DNA of 64,000 nucleotides. Origin: Lagopus muta (lineage: Eukaryota > Chordata > Aves > Galliformes > Phasianidae). The position numbers were made by a program, and so were the translations under genes. Of this stretch, positions 9,227 to 18,237 are shown piece by piece (within the stretch, counting starts at the first letter, position 1; every line of letters begins with the position of its first letter). The stretch spans positions 3,100,001 through 3,164,000 of the forward strand of contig NC_064447.1 of the NCBI RefSeq assembly GCF_023343835.1, read 5' to 3'. The notes beneath the pieces are model-generated. The model was not told where the DNA came from, made no database searches, and was given only the letters and a program-made list of their open reading frames with translations.

Positions 9227-11622
9227 ATGCTCGGCCTGGACGTGTGCGAGGCGGGCGGGCAGCTGCTGGAGCTGCTGTGGCTGACGCTGTGCTACCGAGG
9301 TGAGCGGGCGGGGGGCAGCGCCGGGTGCTCGGGAGGGTGGGGGGGGGGGCTACAGCGCGGGCCGAGCATCGCCCCCCGCAGCCGACGACAACAGGTGGAG
9401 CAGAGCCCGGGGAGCCCCGCGGCGCCCATCCCGGTCGGCCCCCGGCGCTGCATCCCTGTGCGGTGCCGCGAGGTGCGGGGCCGCTGCCTTTTCCCGGGGC
9501 TTGGAGACGAGCCCGGGGCTGAACGCGGGGCCCTGCGGACTCCTAGAGTCGGGCGCGATGCGGTGGATGGGCCCTCGTCCCCCCCGCCCGACATGCGCCC
9601 ACCGTCGGCCCCGGCCCCGTGGTTTGTGGCTGTGCCTGCAGCCGGCGGAGCTGTGGGGCATGCAGAGCCCGGAGGGCTGCATGGCGGTGGGGATACCAAC
9701 CTCGTGCACGGAAGGGCGCCGCGGGCTGCAAACGCACCCCGAGCCGCAAACACGCAGCACCACGGCTCATCTCGCTGCACCGCTGTGCGGAAACGCAGCC
9801 GGCGGCACCGCCTCTGGGCTCTGCTGTGCCACCGGGCCCTGGGGACACGCAGCCCTGGGAACACGCAGCCTGGTGGCATCACCGTGGCCCCGAGCAGGGG
9901 GACGGCACGGCTGCCGCATGGCAGCTTGGGGGCCATCAACCGCATCCATCTGAGCTCATCTCCCCCAGCCCGGCAGTGCCGGTGTGCCCTGGGGCATGGG
10001 GGTCCCCAGGGTGTCCTCGGATTGCCACTGCCTGTGCCCCGCAGACATCATGGCTGACAAGGAGGGGGTGATGCTGTCGCTGGAGGAGGAGGAGGAGGAT
10101 GCCGACGTGGCCCTGGCGTATAAGACGCCGGAGAAGAAGAGCCTGCGGGAGATCCAGGAGCTGGACCCGGGGGATGAGAGCCTGCGGAAGTACAAGCAGG
10201 CGCTGCTGGGCAACATCCCTGTGGCTGTGGGTAAGGCTGGGGCTGGGAACCCCACCACCCCAACGCCCCGAGCATCCCATCACCCTGAGCATCCCTGACA
10301 CGTCACACCGGGTGATGCAGCCTCAGCGGGTGCAGGGAGCTGCGGCGCCCCCATCTCTGGAGGCATCCCCATGGGGAGGGCACGTCCCAAACGCGTCACC
10401 CGCGGGCGCTGCCTGTGCCCACCCCACTGCAGGGAGACCCCGGCATCCCCTGCTGTGGGTAACGCTGCCCGGGGACCCCGGTTGCCTTGGTTACAGGATC
10501 ACCGCTGCAGTTGCCATAGGAACGGTTACGAGGGACCGGGGAATTCATCGGGATGGCGGAGATGGAGCGAGCGGCCGCGGGGGGGCTGTCAGCCAGGGGC
10601 TGCCCTTGTGCCTACGTGGGCTGGGCTGTGCCACGGGGCTTTTAACATGGGCTCATCCACAAAGGGTTTGGGCTGAGGTGCCCTGCTGCCTGCAGCCCAT
10701 TGTCCTCTGGCTGCTGCACGCAGCCCCTTGGGGCACATGGGCATCCTCCCCTGGAGTCCCCAACCCTCCTGCTCCGCGGCCCGAGGTGCCAACTCCATGG
10801 GTAGGGGCCACACTGCGTCACTTGTTCCCAGATGCCAGCGTGCCCAACGTGCAGGTGACGAAGCTGACCCTGATGTGTGAGCAGGCGCCGGGGCCCATCA
10901 CCATGGACCTGACGGGTGAGTGCTGCCAGTCCTCCATGGCAGAAAGGAGGAGGAGGAGGAGGACGGGTGCCATGCTGACGGACCATCTGCCCCCCACAGG
11001 AGACCTGGAAGTGCTGCAGAGCCGTCCCTTCGTGCTGAAGGAGGGGGTGGACTACAGGGTGAAGGTGTCCTTCAAGGTAAGGTTCCGTGGGCACCTGACA
11101 TCACCTGTGGGCTCTGTGCCTCTCTGGGGGTCGCTGCCCACCCTGGGGACCCACACTGCCCCCAGCATCACTCAGTGCCCATCCCAAGGAGCCGCATCGC
11201 AGGGCGGTGTTGGTGGCTGTAGGGTGGGTGCCCCTCCGAGCCCAGCACGTGGAGCCTCTCAGTGCCCCTTTGTGCCTGCAGGTGAACAGGGAGATCGTCT
11301 GTGGGCTGAAGTGCCTGCACCTGACGTACCGCCGCGGCCGGCCGGGTGAGTTGGGTCAGGGATGGGATGGGGCAGCACTGCCCGGCCCTGCTCACCCAAA
11401 CCCCTCTCGCCCTCTCGCCCAGTGGACCGCGACGTCTTCATGGTGGGCAGCTACGCACCGCGGGCCGAGGAGTACGAGGTGGTGACGCCGGCCGAGGAGG
11501 TGCCGCGGGGCCGGCTGGTGCGTGGCTCCTACCGCGTCCGCTCGCTGGTCACCGACGATGACAAGACGGAGCACCTCGCCTGGGAGTGGGGCCTGTGCAT
11601 AAGGAAGGGCTGGGAGGACTGA
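9227..11622 (+). CDS. ARHGDIG: ARHGDIG, Rho GDP-dissociation inhibitor gamma (complete)
   Basis: Six coding exons: 9227-9299, 10045-10230, 10832-10915, 11000-11076, 11282-11345, 11423-11622, giving 227 residues (human 225). RhoGDI-gamma extracts prenylated Rho GTPases from membranes and keeps them GDP-bound. Unlike GDI-alpha it has a hydrophobic/amphipathic N-terminus that targets membranes, seen here as [19 protein letters not shown]. An acidic run ([11 protein letters not shown]) precedes the regulatory arm with [20 protein letters not shown]. The immunoglobulin-like prenyl-binding domain follows ([64 protein letters not shown]). The match to human is close throughout. It is head-to-head with RGS11 and ends about 200 bp before the PDIA2 start codon. 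Confidence 0.95.
9300..10044 (+). other. ARHGDIG: ARHGDIG intron 1
   Basis: GC-rich 745-bp intron with a GT-AG boundary. The CpG island extends into its first part. No other feature is recognised. Confidence 0.6.
10458..10529 (+). promoter_or_regulatory. ARHGDIG: candidate RFX X-box cluster in ARHGDIG intron 2
   Basis: GTTGCCATAGGAAC at 10510-10523 fits the full X-box consensus RYYNYY-N(1-3)-RRNRAC. GTTGCCTTGGTTAC at 10481-10494 is a near match. Half-sites GGTAAC (10458-10463) and GGTTAC (10524-10529) flank them, so four RFX-like elements fall in 72 bp. The motif grammar is directly visible; activity is inference. Confidence 0.45.
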
Positions 11623-11882
11623 GACCCCCCCCGGTCCCACCGTTGCGGGGATCCCCCCGCCGCCCGGGGACCCCCTGCCGCCCGCGCCGCCCCACCGACG
11701 GGAAGGTGGAGGGGTCCCTTAGCAAAGCGGGCGCCCGCGGTCGTGGTCTTGGCAACCAAAGTTATTTTTAATCGCTGTTTTTTTTTGATACCGACGCCCG
11801 ACTCGTCCTCGCGGCACCTCCATCGCCGTGCACTGCTGTGCGCTGAGCTGCGCCCGGCCGCAGGCTGTGCTCCTCCATCGCC

Positions 11883-11888
11883 ATTAAA
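11883..11888 (+). terminator. ARHGDIG: ARHGDIG polyadenylation signal ATTAAA
   Basis: ATTAAA, the common variant signal, is about 260 bases after the stop. It is followed by TGTGTCTCTTACTGCCGTGT, a GT/T-rich downstream element. It lies 211 bp before the PDIA2 ATG. Confidence 0.65.
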
Positions 11889-11910
11889 CCCTACAGATGT
11901 GTCTCTTACT

Positions 11911-12098
11911 GCCGTGTCCGTGTTCCCGGGCCTGCCGTAGGGACGCGTGCCTGGAAATCCAGCACCTGCTCGCTGCCTTATCTCCGTGCTGGCAGCCAGT
12001 AGCGGAGGGCCACGAGCTCCCACGGCCCAGCACCTCCCGCCCCGCCGCCCTTATCTGCCCCTCTCCCCGTGTGAAGGCTTTGGCAGTGGGACGGCGCC
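11911..12098 (+). promoter_or_regulatory. PDIA2: PDIA2 promoter/5'UTR with two GATA sites
   Basis: The whole upstream space of PDIA2 is about 190 bp. It contains two exact CTTATCT sequences (AGATAAG on the minus strand) at 11977-11983 and 12050-12056, each a strong GATA-factor consensus. No TATA box is clear. The transcription start is not visible. Confidence 0.45.
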
Positions 12099-15000
12099 AT
12101 GCGGGGCAGCGTGGTGCTGTGTGTGCTGCTACTATCGCTGGCCTGGCTGAGCCTGGCATGGGGGGCTGAGGGCGGGGAGGAGGATGGGGAAGTGGTGGGG
12201 GGGGAGGAGGAGGAGGAGGATGAAGAGGATGAGGTGCTCTCGGATGAGCTGAAGGAGGAGGACGGCGTCCTGGTGCTCCATGAGCACAACTTCGCTCGTG
12301 CCCTGCGCGAGCACCGGCTGCTGCTGGTGGAGTTCTGTGAGTGCCTGCGGGGCAGGGGGGGAGGAGGCAGGGCTGTGGGGTGTGAGATGTGAGGGCCTGA
12401 AGGATAGGGGTTGGCAGAGGGGCAGTGGGCATGAGAGGTGGAGCGGGGACAGAGGGCAGGGTCATGGGGTGGGGGGGACAGCAGAGGCATGGACCTTGTG
12501 GCAGAGGACACAAGGTGGGAATACGAGACATGGGCATGGCGGCTCACATGTGCCATTAGGTGCCCTCAGCCTCACCCCTGGGCTGGGGACACCCCTGGGC
12601 TGGGGACACCCCTGGGTTGGGGACACCTCCTGTGGGCTGTGCTGCGGTGACACTGGGCCCTGCACAGATGCTCCTTGGTGCGGGCACTGCCGCCGTTTGG
12701 CCCCTGAGTTCGCCCGTGCGGCCGCATTGCTGAGGAACGCATCAGAGGTGGGACGGCTGGGCAAGGTGGACGCCGTGGCACAGACAGCCCTGAGCACCGA
12801 GTTCCACATCGATGCCTTCCCCACGCTCAAACTCTTCCGCGATGGCAATCGCACCCACCCCGTGGCATACAGCGGTAGGGCTGTGCGGGGCGCTGTGAGG
12901 GCGGGGGGCGGGTGGGGAGGTGATGGTGAAGGGGTGACGGCATCCCGACAGCGGCTCCGTGGCGACGGTGGGGTGGTGGCGCAGTGGCTGTGATGGCCGG
13001 TGCAGCCCCGCTCCGTGTTCAGGCCGCATGGATGCTGAAGGCATGGTGCTCTGGATGCAGCGCCGGGCCGGGCCCAGCGCCACGCTGCTGCACGACGTCG
13101 ACACCGCAGCCGCCTTCATCAGCGCGCAGGACGTCGCCGTGGTGGGCTTCTTCAAGGTGGGCTGGGGCCGGGGCGGGCAGGGCTGGGCTGCGGGCACGGC
13201 GGCGCTGATGGTGGAGACGTGCAGGACCTGCATGGCGAGGCAGCGCGGGCATTCCATGAGGTGGCCGCAGAGATGGAGGATCTGGTGTTTGGTGTGGCTG
13301 AGGAGGATGAGCTGTTTGAGGCGTACGGGCTGTCGGCAGACACTGTCTGCCTCTTCAAGAAGGTGAGTGGGCTGGGGGCAGTGGGGCTGCTTTGGGGTCC
13401 AGTGCTCACTGTCCCATGCCTGCAGTTTGACGAGGGGCGGACAGATTTCCCCGTGGATCCGGAGCAGGGCCTGGACGCGGCCAAGCTGACGCGGCAGCTC
13501 GTTGTGCACAGCCTGAAGTTGGTGATGGACTACTCCAATGAGGTATGGCTGCTGCCCACCCCAGCCCCGGCATGGCTGCAAGGTGCCTGGCCTCACCCTC
13601 CTTCTGCCCCACAGACTTCCAGCCAGATCTTTGGGGCCAAGATCCCCCACCACATGCTGCTCTTCCTCAACACCTCTGTAGCAGAGCAGCAGGCACTGCG
13701 GGATGAGTTCCGTGTGGCCGCCAGCACCTTCCGGGGCGAGGTGAGGTGGTCCTGTGGCAAGAAAGGATGGGACCTGGGGGACCACAGCTTCAGTGCTGCC
13801 TGTCCCCCCCTCCAGGTGCTCTTTGTGGTGGTGGATGTGAACGGGTACGGTGCCGCCGTTCTGTCCTTCTTCGGCCTGACGCCCAGCGATGCGCCCACAC
13901 TGCGCTGCATCAAGATGGAGAACAACCGCAAGTACCGCATGGAGGTGGACGCCTTCTCAGCCACGGCTGTGCGTGACTTTGTGCAGGAGGTGCTGGATGG
14001 CAAGGTGAAGGTGAGGAGATGGGTGCCTGGATCTGAACCTGGCCACGTGTCCCACCACTGCTCAGTGTGGGCTCCATCAGCAGGACAGGGAGGTGACCGT
14101 CCCTCTCTGCTCTGCTCTTGTGAGGCCCCATCTGCAGCACTGCGTCCAGGGCTGGAGCCCCCAGGCCAAGCAAGACAGGGAGCTGTTGGAGAGGGTGCAG
14201 GGGAGCCACAGAGATGATGAGGGGCTGCAGCACCTCCACTGCAAAGACAGGCTGAGGGAGCTGGGCTTGTTCAGCCTGGAGCAAAGAAGGCTGGGGGTGA
14301 CCTCATTGCAGCCTGCAGTACCTAAAGGGAGCCTACAGACAGGAGGGGAGTCAACTCCTGAAAAGGGTGGATAACAGCAGGACAAGGGGAAATGGTTTGA
14401 AGTTGAGGGAGGGGAGATTGAGGTTGGATGTCAGGGGAAGTTCTTTACAGAGAGAGTGGTGAGGTGCTGGAACAGCTGCCCAGAGAGGCTGTGGATGCCC
14501 CGTCCATCCCTGGAGGTGTTCAAGGCCAGGTTGTATGGGGCCCTGGGCAGCCTGGGCTGGTATTGAATGTGGAGGTTGGTGGCCCTGCATGTGGCAGGGG
14601 ATTGGAGATTCGTGATCATCGAGGTCCCTTCCAATCCTGGCCATTCTGTGATTCTGTGATCCTGCTGTTCCCACAGCCCCAGCTGCTGAGCGCAGAGCCC
14701 CCTGAGGACTGGAACACGCGGCCCGTTAAAGTGCTCGTGGGGAAGACCTTTGAGCAGGTAGCATTTGATGAGACCAAGAACGTCTTTGTGAAGTTCTGTA
14801 AGTGCTGAAGTGCTGTCCCTGAGCTCCACCACGAGCATCCATCCTCTCCATGACCACTCCTGCACCCCCATCCCTCGCCTATCCCTGGTGCCCCCAGCCC
14901 AGCCGTGACCTCCATCGCTGTGTCCATCACAGATGCACCATGGTGTGCCCACTGCCAGGAGATGGCGGCTGCCTGGGAGGAGCTGGGTGAGCGCTACAAG

Positions 15001-15493
15001 GACCACGAGGACATTATCATTGCCGAGATGGATGCCACGGCCAACGAGCTGGAGAACATCAGCATCAGCGGATACCCAACACTGCACTACTTCCCTGCTG
15101 GGCCGGGCAGGAAGGTGGGTAGGGACGGGTATGGGGCATCCCTGGCTCTGCCAGCACCTGAGGAAGGTTGGGCTCAGATGTCACCCTGTGTCCTCTTCCT
15201 GTCCCCTGTGTCCAGATGGTCGAATATAGGAGCGCCAGAGACGTGGAGACCTTCTCCAAGTTCCTGGAAAATGGAGGGAAGCTGCCGGAGGAGCCACCCA
15301 CAGTGAGTGAGGTGCCCCCATCCCTGGGCAGGGGCTGCCAGCTGGGGCACAGACCCTGCAGGACACATGGGATGGAGACAGGCCATGTCCATCCCCGTCT
15401 CACCACCACCTTCTGCAGGTGTCCAAGGCCCCGGAGAACAGCACAGAGTCACCGAGCCCATCTGGCACAGCTGAAGCCCGGGAGGAGCTGTGA
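12099..15493 (+). CDS. PDIA2: PDIA2, pancreas-type protein disulfide isomerase (complete)
   Basis: Eleven coding exons: 12099-12336, 12668-12874, 13023-13156, 13225-13362, 13426-13542, 13615-13740, 13816-14010, 14677-14797, 14933-15114, 15216-15302, 15419-15493, totalling 539 residues (human about 525). The enzyme forms and rearranges disulfides in the ER lumen. A signal peptide ([22 protein letters not shown]) is followed by a very acidic stretch. The thioredoxin a domain has APWCGHC (Cys 84 and 87), b and b' domains lie between, and the a' domain has APWCAHC (Cys 430 and 433). The C-terminus REEL is a KDEL-type retrieval signal. The a' region ([35 protein letters not shown]) matches human PDIA2 closely. 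Potential N-glycosylation sites include NAS, NRT and NTS. Human expression is mainly pancreatic; expression in this species cannot be read here. Confidence 0.95.
12590..12640 (+). repeat. three-unit direct repeat in PDIA2 intron 1
   Basis: The unit CTGGGGACACCCCTGGG occurs in three near-identical head-to-tail copies. It is a small GC-rich minisatellite inside the intron between 12336 and 12668. Confidence 0.7.
14090..14660 (+). mobile_element. CR1 LINE fragment in PDIA2 intron 7 (sense)
   Basis: 5'-truncated CR1 non-LTR retrotransposon. Recognisable blocks include GTGAGGCCCCATCTGCAG, GAGGGAGCTGGGCTTGTTCAG, GCCCAGAGAGGCTGTGGATG, CTGGAGGTGTTCAAGGCCAG and the 3' terminal ATTCTGTGATTCTGTGAT repeats at about 14644-14660. 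It encodes only a decayed C-terminal part of the reverse-transcriptase frame. It fills most of the intron 14011-14676, with its 3' end only about 16 bases before the splice acceptor. Confidence 0.92.
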
Positions 15494-15540
15494 GCCCTGT
15501 CCTGCTGCAGCGAGCATTATAAATGACCCTGGAAATGATG
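15494..15540 (+). terminator. PDIA2: PDIA2 3' end with TATAAA signal
   Basis: No AATAAA follows the PDIA2 stop nearby. The best candidate is the variant TATAAA at 15518-15523, followed about 15 bases later by TGTGGGCTCTGTCTGTGTCTG, a GT-rich downstream element. That would give a very short 3'UTR. Confidence 0.45.
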
Positions 15541-16304
15541 TGGGCTCTGTCTGTGTCTGCAGGGTGCAGTTCAGCCCCTGCTGGGGGGGCACGCAGCACA
15601 GAATGGTGCCTGCTGGGCCTCTTGGGGACACAGTGCAGCTGGTGGGTGTCACGATGGGGGTTGAGCCCAGTGGGGTGTGCAGGGCAGAGCCTGTCCCATG
15701 GGCAGCTCGGCCTCAGGCACCCATGGCACTGAGCATTCCCATGGAGGGGGTGCTGCCTTTGCCTCCCTGCGATGCTGGACCCAACACAGCCTGGGCACGC
15801 TGCGATGTTTGTCCTCCTGACCCAGCAGTGAGAGCACTGCAGGCAGCCCTTGTACTGCCCCAGGCATGGGGCTGAGCTGTCAGGGTGTTGGGGACGAAGG
15901 AACCACAGAGGGCTTTTGGCTTCATGGCCTCAAGGCCTCCTGCCCCATGATGGGGTGCAAGAATGCAGAGCTGCCCCAGGGCTCCAGTCCCAGAAGCTGC
16001 TGTCACACCCTGGGAAGGCAGGAGAAGCCCCAGATGGGCTCCAAGCCCTCCTCTAGAGCCTTTCCAATGCCTGGCTCACAGCCTCAGGACCCCCTGGCAC
16101 TCCCTCAGTCCCCAGCACCGTCCCCTCTCCCTGAGCTGCTGCTCTCCAGCCATAGGCAATGGCTCTGGGATCCCCATGCCCCCCATCCTGTGGGCAGCCC
16201 CACCGTGTGCCCATGGCCAAAGCAGGGCCCTTCTGTCTGCTCCCATTCACCAGTTGTCTCAGCCCGCTCCCACGTCTGCTCTGCAGGGAAGGAAAAAAAC
16301 AGAA
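15541..16304. other. PDIA2-AXIN1 tail-to-tail intergenic spacer
   Basis: GC-rich spacer without a recognised gene or repeat. Several open frames on both strands look like composition-driven shadows. Confidence 0.5.
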
Positions 16305-16323
16305 GGCACCGGGATGTGGGGTT

Positions 16324-16329
16324 TTTATT
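16324..16329 (-). terminator. AXIN1: AXIN1 distal polyadenylation signal
   Basis: TTTATT on the plus strand is AATAAA on the coding strand. It is the last canonical signal before PDIA2. Confidence 0.55.
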
Positions 16330-17796
16330 TCATTTTATCCAAGTACCTTTGAAAAGATCATTGTACAAGTCAGAACATGAGGATGCACAGGAGGCATCAC
16401 CAGGGCTGCACGGCCACTGGAGGATGCTGCGCTCGGCAAATGTACATATTTACAGGGAACCCCCTGAGAAAAAAAGGGGGAGACGGAAATCCCAGGCATG
16501 GTAACAACCTCACCAGACACAACACCATCAGAACTTAAAAAAGAGGGAGGAAAGACGTTCGTAACACTGTTCCCTGGCTGAAAACGATTTTGCTGGACTT
16601 CACATAGTGATAGGCAAGTCACAGAACCATGTTTAAAGGCACTCGGTGACGTGTACAAGAGGCTGAGTTGTCCCCACACAGCGCCACTCGGCCCCAGCCC
16701 TGCAGGCAGCCGAGTTGGGCCCCAAAATGTGCTGCAGCAGCAGTGGGCAAAGGGCACGCGGGTGGGCAGGGTGAGTGCTGACGTGGGACCCCCTAGGAGC
16801 TGGCAGTGGGGGCACAGAGGCTGGGTTTGCCCAAGGGCGAGAGCAAAGCTGTGGCTGCTGGGGCACAGAGCATGGGCTGGTGGGGAGGGCAGGGCTGAGG
16901 GCAGGCGGAGCTGAGCTCAGTCCCATCTGCACACCCAAGCAGCGACCCCTTACAGTGACTGCAGCACTCAGGGGAGCTGGCTGTTCACATCCCCACAACT
17001 CCTTTGCTGCTGGCTTCGGACCACAGTGCCCTCACGCTGCCTCCCCAGAGACACAGAACCTGACAGAAGACACAGGACTCATAACGCGATGGTTTTTGTC
17101 CTCAGACTGGAAGCGTCCAATTGGTTTCCTCCCCACACTACCTCTCTCCTAAGGCAACTCCCCTGACCAAAGTCCAGCCTTGGCACTGGGGGCCTGCGCA
17201 CGGCTGCCAGCCCTCCGTGGGGCTGCAGCACCCTCCAGGAGGCAACGTCTGCCCCAGGAGCAGGCACACGTGGGGGACAAGCACAGGGCATGGGATGCCA
17301 GTGCCCAGCCCTGCAGTGCTGAGCAGCAGCTGATCCTCACTGGTGGCCCACAGCCCTGCCCTGGTGGAAGGCACCACGGGAAGCCTGCAGCACCAAGAAC
17401 TGGCACCCGCCCCCCCTTCCCTTCGGGGTTCACTCGGTCACAAGAAAGCTCAGGAGAAAAACCACCCTACCAGGTCCAGTAGCTGCAACTACCAGGGAGG
17501 CGAGAGCCCAGCTCGTTCAGAATGGCTCAGTTGTCTTCAGATTGTGCAGAAGTGCAGTGGTGCCCCTCTGGAGTGCAGCAGTGACTTCCACAGCAGCAGG
17601 GACAGCAGCTTGTCGGCTGGGTGCATCCCACCCCAGCACTGCTCAGAGCCATACACACCGAGGGGACAGGGAAGGGTGCTGTGAAAGCGAGGACCACACG
17701 GAGTTTGACGGATGGCTGTACACTTTGGGTGAGTTCTGCAGTACCTGTATGTTTTACATTTACATAAGAGCACTGTGACATTGGAAATATTTTCCT

Positions 17797-17802
17797 TTTA
17801 TT
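17797..17802 (-). terminator. AXIN1: AXIN1 proximal polyadenylation signal
   Basis: AATAAA on the coding strand, about 310 bases after the stop, with AT-rich sequence on both sides (TGTAATAAAAGG). Confidence 0.6.
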
Positions 17803-18110
17803 ACAATATATCAAAAATATGCAGCTTTAGTAAACAAGTTCATTTTACACTTTCTAATGCACTGTACAATGCTACATTACACTTATATTCGGTATGGAGA
17901 GGGAGCCCAGGCTCCCACTGGCAGGTTTGTGGGGTGAAACGACTTCCCATGGCACAGCAGAGCTTGCCCAGGTCCTGGCACAGAGGGGGCTGCGCCCCAG
18001 GCTCGCCCAGCACCTCCTGGAGAAGCACCACCAGCGTCTGCCCCAGACCTTCTCCTCCAGTCCCAGAGTCTTTCACAGTCCTTTCCTCAAAGCCTCTGCA
18101 GCCTTGGAGC

Positions 18111-18237
18111 CTAGTCGATCTTCTCCACCTTCCCGATGATCTTCTCTTCAAAGATGGGCAGGATGGTGTCGTCCTCCCTCACCTCCTCGAAGACCACGCC
18201 GCAGTCGAACTCGTCGCTCACTTTCTTGAAGTAATAC
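18111..18237 (-). CDS. AXIN1: AXIN1 last exon: C-terminal half of DIX domain
   Basis: Acceptor CTCTCAG at 18238-18244. The exon encodes [19 protein letters not shown] through IIGKVEKID and the TAG stop. DIX domains polymerise head to tail and pair with the Dishevelled DIX. The lysine-rich KVEKID tail corresponds to the human KVEKVD end, reported as a SUMO-acceptor segment. Confidence 0.95.

Larger units (their letters stand above)
16305..18110 (-). other. AXIN1: AXIN1 3'UTR with proximal and distal ends
   Basis: The TAG stop is at 18111-18113. Two AATAAA signals lie on the coding strand: a proximal one at 17797-17802 (UTR about 330 bases) in an AT-rich setting, and a distal one at 16324-16329 (UTR about 1.8 kb). 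The distal part holds a Pumilio-type TGTAAATA element. Which end is used is not determinable from sequence. Confidence 0.6.

Noticed and set aside
9227-10057. Long reading frame running through ARHGDIG exon 1 into intron 1
   Set aside because: The canonical donor at 9300 and acceptor at 10044 restore exact homology to RhoGDI-gamma; the extension is intronic.
12160-12235. GAG-rich tract as a stand-alone microsatellite
   Set aside because: It lies in frame within PDIA2 exon 1 and encodes the acidic segment, so it is described with that gene.
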